Origin: Cristatella mucedo
Taxonomy: Eukaryota; Bryozoa; Phylactolaemata; Cristatellidae
Direction of reading: 5' to 3'
NCBI GenBank assembly: GCA_009760855.2
Contig: WPIO01000174.1
Span: 418,501-482,500, forward strand
DNA length: 64,000 nt
Part shown: one piece after another, positions 58,440-64,000 of the stretch
Layout of the letters: every line of letters starts with the position of its first letter
Position numbering within the stretch: the first letter of the stretch is position 1
The notes under the pieces: generated by a model
The model's input: only the letters and a program-made list of their open reading frames with translations
The model's database searches: none
What the model was told of the DNA's origin: nothing
Made by a program: the position numbers and the translations under genes

Positions 58440-58605
58440 CCCGGGGCTAAGGCGCTCCCGGCCATTCACGACCCCTCGAGGGGTCGTGAATGGCCGAGGA
58501 GTGCTGAAGTTCGCGATCCCTTATTGCCCACTGCCAGCTGTGGCTGTGCCAGCTGTGGCTGCTCTGCCGCTAGATAAATGCAGCCGTTGACTGTCGGCTA
58601 GTCTT
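58440..58605 (+). mobile_element. SINE-A-like relic containing a 38-bp palindrome
   Basis: CATTCACGACCCCTCGAGGG, GCGATCCCTTATTGCCCACT and GCCGCTAGATAAATGCAGCC follow the SINE-A order but are diverged. The tRNA-like inverted segment has become a perfect palindrome (58459-58496). Confidence 0.5.
58459..58496. repeat. Perfect 38-bp palindrome
   Basis: It is centred between 58477 and 58478 (CCCCTCGAGGGG core) and exact over 19 bp per arm. Confidence 0.93.
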
Positions 58606-58612
58606 TCTTTGG

Positions 58613-58643
58613 AGAGGTAGAGGTAGAGGTAGAGGTAGAGGTA
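58613..58643. repeat. (AGAGGT)n hexamer repeat
   Basis: Five units of GAGGTA. Confidence 0.88.
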
Positions 58644-58649
58644 GCTACT

Positions 58650-60057
58650 TAGCTTTGATCTCCAATGCTAGCTTATATCGCTCCCCCATCCTAATGCTGG
58701 GGTAGGAGAGCAGCACCTGCCGACCTTGGAGTTGCTACAACTGAAGTCCAAGGTCAAAGGCAAAAGAAAAGAGCAAACGAAATAGCCATCATCTACGGCG
58801 GCAGCGGAGGCAGCTGCTGCTGCTGCAGCTGCCGCCGACGAGCATTTGGTTTTATGGATGGCCGTAAGTGCACACCGCAGCCGCCACCCGCCTGGGAATT
58901 CCAAAGCAGCCCCACAATGATGTTGTCTGCCTGTGGGAAGCTGGCGCCTTGCCTTGCTCTGCCGAGAACTGTGGGAGATCGACCTCCGACCTTCGCAGCT
59001 CGTTAAGGAGACCCGATTGCACTGCACTCAGCCGGCTGCATCAGCTGACCTGCCAATTCTTAGTGTTAATCCGGAGCTCAGGCGCCCCCCCCCCCCAGTG
59101 CAAGTACTGATGCACACCGGTACTGAGGCGTGCCTGTAGGACCGGCATGCCTCAGTTGGCTGCTACCGATGCACGGATGGGCAGCAACAACAGCAGCAGG
59201 GCGTCAGTCACTCGGCGAAGAATTGCTTAGAATTGCTCTCGCCTCGCGCAGTACAAACAGTGACTGGTTTGGCGTAGCTGAAAAAGCACAGCCTTCGCAG
59301 CCTGTGGCAGCAAGCATTGTTCCTGGCTCTTGTGTTGCACTGCCAGTGCCAGCGATGCAGCAGCGATGCAGCAGCGGCTCCATTTGGCAAGGGGCAATAA
59401 AGGGAGTTCTACAGCTCTCCACAATGAATCTACGGATTCAACATCCCACTCGACCAGCGTTGCAGTGTTGACTCACCACCAGCAGGCCTAGCGAAAGCAG
59501 CCAACAGCTGATTTAGTTGTCAGTAAAGTGCCTGGACCCGGTGTCCGGGTCATCAAAGCAGCAGCCACTAGCTCTGCTCCGTGTACCCTGAACAGCTAAC
59601 CTGGGTGACCTCGGCCCTGCCCTGTGTAGGTAAATAAGCAGCTGCCTCCACACCAGTGTTAGTCGGGTCCCACAAGATCAATTATTCTCGAGTGAAGATC
59701 CCAAGCCCCACCCCCTCGGAGTTAGTCTCACCTGCATTAGGCTGGCTGACATACATACCTAGCTTACCTGCTCACCTAGTCTTACCTGCTGGATGAGGCA
59801 CCTGCAAGCACCTGCAGGCGCATCCGTGCACGTACGCAGGCAGCTCCCTCACTCTTGCACGAACCACTCTACGGCGCCCCGAGTCGATTTTTTCGGAGCT
59901 TTAGCCACAACGGAATTGTGTACATGCATGACCAGGTTTGAGGTTTTCCCCTAGACTTAGCAGGTTAGCCACATGAAAATTGCCAGACGTTTGGCCAGGC
60001 GTAACGATGAACGCCAGCCATTCCGTGGCGACTGTCGTTTGATCGCTACCTTGATAT
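58650..60057. other. Unassigned sequence
   Basis: Includes a CGGCGGCAGC...GCTGCCGCCG inverted stretch near 58797-58840 and a C homopolymer at 59087. No gene seen. Confidence 0.45.
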
Positions 60058-60250
60058 TTGGTGAGCCGTGATGGCACACTAGGTAAGGCGGTTGCTTTCA
60101 CGACCTCGGCCCCGAGATCGTGGGTTCGATTCCTGTGGTGGGCGATTCTGTATCGCCACTACAAGCGGTGGTGATAGCCGTAAAGGCTCTTCTGTCGCTA
60201 TACAAAAAGAGGCTGTTTAATCAGCTAGGATTTATTTATTTTATTTTATA
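60058..60250 (+). mobile_element. SINE-A copy, sense, full length, least diverged
   Basis: GGTGAGCCGTGATGGCACAC, AGGTAAGGCGGTTGC, box B GGTTCGATTCC, the body and the tail ending in (ATTT)n. This copy best represents the family. Confidence 0.86.
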
Positions 60251-60274
60251 CTTAAGCAAAAGGTGAAGAAAGGT

Positions 60275-60455
60275 CGAGGCTGATCAAGCAGCCTCATTAC
60301 TACAGCAGCAGCAGAAGTGCCTTTAGCAGGCATCGCCTCTGCTTGCAGTGGGCAACAAAGGAAGTAAGTGGAATAGCTGCCTGCTGCCCAAACTAGAACC
60401 TGCGACCCTGGGTCGCCTACGAGGGAAGTGAGAGCCCATAGGCTACGACCACGCT
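60275..60455 (-). mobile_element. SINE-A copy, antisense, diverged
   Basis: GATCAAGCAGCCTCATTACT, GCCTTTAGCAGGCATCGCC, and a box B complement region AACTAGAACCTGCGACCC. Several small insertions. Confidence 0.6.
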
Positions 60456-60898
60456 GCTTGTATGTAGACCGGATGACAATCTTCTCTTGGGTACGCACAG
60501 CCATCTGGCTATTCCCACGGCCGCCGACAGGGAGGACGTGTCCAACTGTAGGTAACTATTGTCGACGACGTACAGGATAGATGCACGAGCCCGGGGAGCC
60601 TGGGCTGCATGGTGGGTGCACGACCAGAGGGCAGAGGGCAGAGGGCGCTGCCACATGTCCAGCACGAGTCCGTCTGTGCCTCGAGGAGCTGAGGTAGCAC
60701 TGCAGGCTTTCTCAAGCCGACGCCTGTGGCTCCGAATTTCGTGCACTGACTGATTCGCTTTCTCTCGTGGCTCATGTGCATGGCCAGCAAGGGTCACACA
60801 CTCGACTAAATTTTCCTCTACAACTGCCGGCTATCGTCACCTACTTTTACCAAACTCTGCTTATCTGCTGACCACATGCAGATCTCATTCGGCCTACA

Positions 60899-60972
60899 CA
60901 GTGAGTGTGTGCGTGTGTGCGTGCGTGCGTACTTGCGTGCGTGCGTGCATGTGTGTGTGTGTGTGTGTGTGT
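60899..60972. repeat. (GT)n / (GCGT)n microsatellite
   Basis: Mixed GTGT and GCGT units. Confidence 0.88.
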
Positions 60973-61239
60973 GCCTTCAGCAACTAGAGTCACCGGCAAA
61001 TCGTGAAACCTCATACCTTTGATATCGATGTTGTCCGTGCGAGATTCTCTTCTTTGCCCCCTGCAGCTCAGTCCCCCTTCCGATCTGTTTTACGTGGTAG
61101 AATGGTACGACACGACTCCAGCTGACATACTTGACGAGTCTGCACAAATCTGACTAACTGCACTGTGTGCTCTCGCCCAGACGACCTTTGGTTTACTGCT
61201 GATATTAAACTAGCTAGGTCTAATAAGAGCAAGGCACTT

Positions 61240-61320
61240 CACAGAATCCCTAAAGTGCCTAGAAAGAGATTCAGTTATCTGAGGGTGCCACCCAAACGTG
61301 TTATCATTATTTTTATTATG
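61240..61320 (+). mobile_element. LINE-1 terminal stem-loop fragment
   Basis: AAAGTGCCTAGAAAGAGATT with a partner TATCTGAGGGTGCC and a short ATT-rich tail forms a severely 5'-truncated LINE-1 insertion. Confidence 0.65.
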
Positions 61321-61344
61321 ATTACATGTCAGAACTACTCCCCA

Positions 61345-61735
61345 GCCAGGCTAATTGTCGTGCCACCCAATTTTCTGAATTGAATCACTTAGCTGTACCA
61401 GGTACGAACCTAAAATCCTTTTTAAAAAAAAGACCGTGCCTTTAGTTCGTATGCTCCCAAAGCATGGAACTCGTTCATGGCTGACGTCACGACAATCCCC
61501 CCCATGTGGGTCCTTGTGATTTGTTCTTTATGTGCTTATGCATGCTGACACTGTGCACTAACCACTTATACATGTTGATACTGTGCATGTCACCTCTAAC
61601 CATGGTGTGCTTGTTGACATTGTGCATTCTACCACTACCCACTTGATCATGCTTCTTTGCAGCATATGTAAAGTGCCGCGAAAGAGATTAAGTTCTTTGA
61701 GGCTGCTATACAAATGTGCATTGTTGTTATTCTCA
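61345..61735 (+). mobile_element. LINE-1 3' end, sense, diverged
   Basis: C-terminal RT codons (FVRMLPKHGTRSW-like, frameshifted), 3' UTR repeats and the stem-loop with GAAAGAGATTAAGTTCTTTG are readable. The tail is short and mixed. Confidence 0.7.
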
Positions 61736-62144
61736 GTCGTACATGTCTCTGCATTAAAAATCGTATTCGCCTTGCATGACAAGCCTGGCTCCTTGACTCC
61801 AAAGCCAATCAGCTGATCTGCTGTCTGGCTCATGCCCGATGACGTCAACCGCTTGCCGGTGGGGGCTAAATCTGAACTTAATCTGCATTGTGATATATGG
61901 TGTGCTGCCCTGGATGGGCTTGATGGATGGAATTCTTAAAAGCTTCAGCCATCTGCTTAACCCAGCTCCCCAGACCTGTTGCAAAGCCATAGACGTTACA
62001 GTAGGCTAAGCATGAAGAAGAGGCTGAGCTGAGCTGAGCCACCACCACCTCTCCCCTTGGTCGGCTGCTGCTACACTGATCTGAACTGGTCGATACAGGT
62101 TTTTCACTCTCTCGCCCTCTCTGCCGAGCCCCGGCACTGATTTG

Positions 62145-62890
<746 letters not shown>

Positions 62891-63907
62891 TTTCTACCTC
62901 AGTCTTGTTATATCAACTCGTGCACCATGAGAGAGGCTGCCGCCACTGGTCCACGATCTGGCGAGCACAGGCACGAGAGCATATACAACTGTGCAGCTGC
63001 AGCTGTCACAAGCTTCCGCTTCTGTGCCTGCAGACGCTTTGCCTCCTCGGTGGCCCACTAATCTTCACACAATCGCTTACAAGGAACAGTCTGAGCAAGC
63101 AGCAGTGCACGCACAGCACGCGTGGAACCGAATCGGATGAAGAGGTTTCGTAGAGAAGGAAGGAACTGTCTCTTGCTGATCTTTTTAGGGCAATATCTCG
63201 TTCGTCTTTGGAACCGATCCCGGGCCTGAATGGCCGAGGGCGAGAGTCCTAACAACTGCCCCACGGCCAGTAAGAATCTAGCGCCTAGTGAGGAGAAGCG
63301 GTCCCTAGTGAGCTCGACCCAGTGGGCTACGGTCGGAGACTGCCTTACGTGTCCAACATCTTGCGAAGGCCTTCGGTGTGCTTTCCACAATGATTGCGAG
63401 AGTCACTGGGACTCGGTGTGTAGCCATCTAGTTTGAAGAGCTGGTTGCTTTGGAGCAATACAACAAAGTGGCAGCTGTGGCAGCTTAGGCAGTCCGACGT
63501 GAGGTGTGAGCCGGCAGCAGCAGCTACATTGGTGCTACATTGGTTTCGTGCAGTTAAGCTCGGCCATCCGAAGCATCCATCGGTTGCTGGCTGCAGGAAA
63601 CTGCAGGGGCTTCTGGTCACATCCGGTCACATCCGGTTCCATCTGCTGTCACTCTTCTGGCCTCCATGCCATTTCGATCTGCGACTGTCGAACCGAGCAT
63701 CAGCAGCTAAGAGCCGTAGGCGGCGTGCCGGGTGGGCCAGGGAAGGCACGGGGGATGTATAGGGGAAGGGGGCCGAAGGGGTAGGGAGCCACAATCTCCC
63801 CTTCCGGGGATAGCTCAGCTACCTACCGTGAGCCCCATAGGAGTGAGCGTAGGTACACAACCGCAGGCGAGGAGCTCTGGATCGATTGGGCCACCTAAGC
63901 CTGTACA
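62891..63907. other. Unassigned sequence
   Basis: Open frames up to 110 codons on both strands lack domain features. A doubled CACATCCGGTCACATCCGGT occurs near 63618. Confidence 0.45.
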
Positions 63908-63985
63908 GCACAGATCACTTGACTGACACAGATCATGTGACTGACACAGATCACGTGACTGACTCAGATCATGTGACTGACCGGA
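63908..63985. repeat. 20-bp tandem repeat at the window edge
   Basis: Four units of GACTGACACAGATCATGT, with C/T variants. CACGTGAC occurs once. Confidence 0.88.
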
Positions 63986-64000
63986 GGAGAAGCCAGAGCT

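Overview
The window is eukaryotic nuclear DNA, most likely from an invertebrate animal. It has GT-AG introns of 104 bp to about 10 kb, several truncated non-LTR retrotransposons of the L2/CR1 type, two tRNA-derived SINE families, long dinucleotide and tetranucleotide microsatellites, and GC-rich CpG-island-like blocks. No prokaryotic operon, phage or CRISPR structure is present. The species cannot be read from the sequence.

One host gene is well supported. It is a seven-exon type-B carboxylesterase/cholinesterase-family gene on the + strand, from the ATG at 16891 to the stop at 40087. All six introns have GT-AG ends and all exon phases agree, giving a 725-residue protein. It has a signal peptide, an intact Ser-Glu-His triad and oxyanion hole, a Ser/Thr/Ala/Pro-rich tail, and the C-terminus RDEL, a KDEL-type ER-retrieval signal. 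A second candidate is a two-exon, GC-rich gene at 8423-9437 for a 219-residue secreted, prohormone-like protein of unknown identity. It is supported by a TATA-like element, an in-frame intron and a partial downstream duplication.

Layout: 1-5.5 kb holds microsatellites, a degraded LINE-2 fragment and one long antisense LINE-1 copy. 5.9-13.5 kb is GC-rich, with the prohormone-like gene, minisatellites and SINE-B pieces. 13.9-16.6 kb holds a chimeric LINE-1 tail, palindromes, a LINE-2 fragment and SINE-B copies. 16.9-40.1 kb is the esterase gene, whose large introns 1 and 2 are filled with nested LINE-1 and SINE insertions and simple repeats. 40.4-42.9 kb holds a mosaic inverted LINE-1 unit and an internal LINE-1 fragment. 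42.95-45.5 kb is a divergent tandem array of units of roughly 150-210 bp. 46-57.4 kb holds more SINE-A, LINE-2 and LINE-1 copies. 57.4-64 kb is mostly unassigned, with SINE-A relics, a 38-bp palindrome and a roughly 750-bp TC/TA tract.

In this annotation LINE-1 means the family whose 3' end is a stem-loop followed by an (ATT)n tail, and LINE-2 means the family ending in an ATAC-rich tail. SINE-A is the tRNA-like family with an ATTT-rich tail, and SINE-B is the tRNA-like family whose tail resembles the LINE-1 stem-loop. These are working names, not database names. The main biology beyond the esterase is mobile-element history: a nested insertion with a clear target-site duplication, a chimeric retrocopy present twice, SINE inverted pairs that make long palindromes, and a satellite-like array about 3 kb downstream of the esterase.
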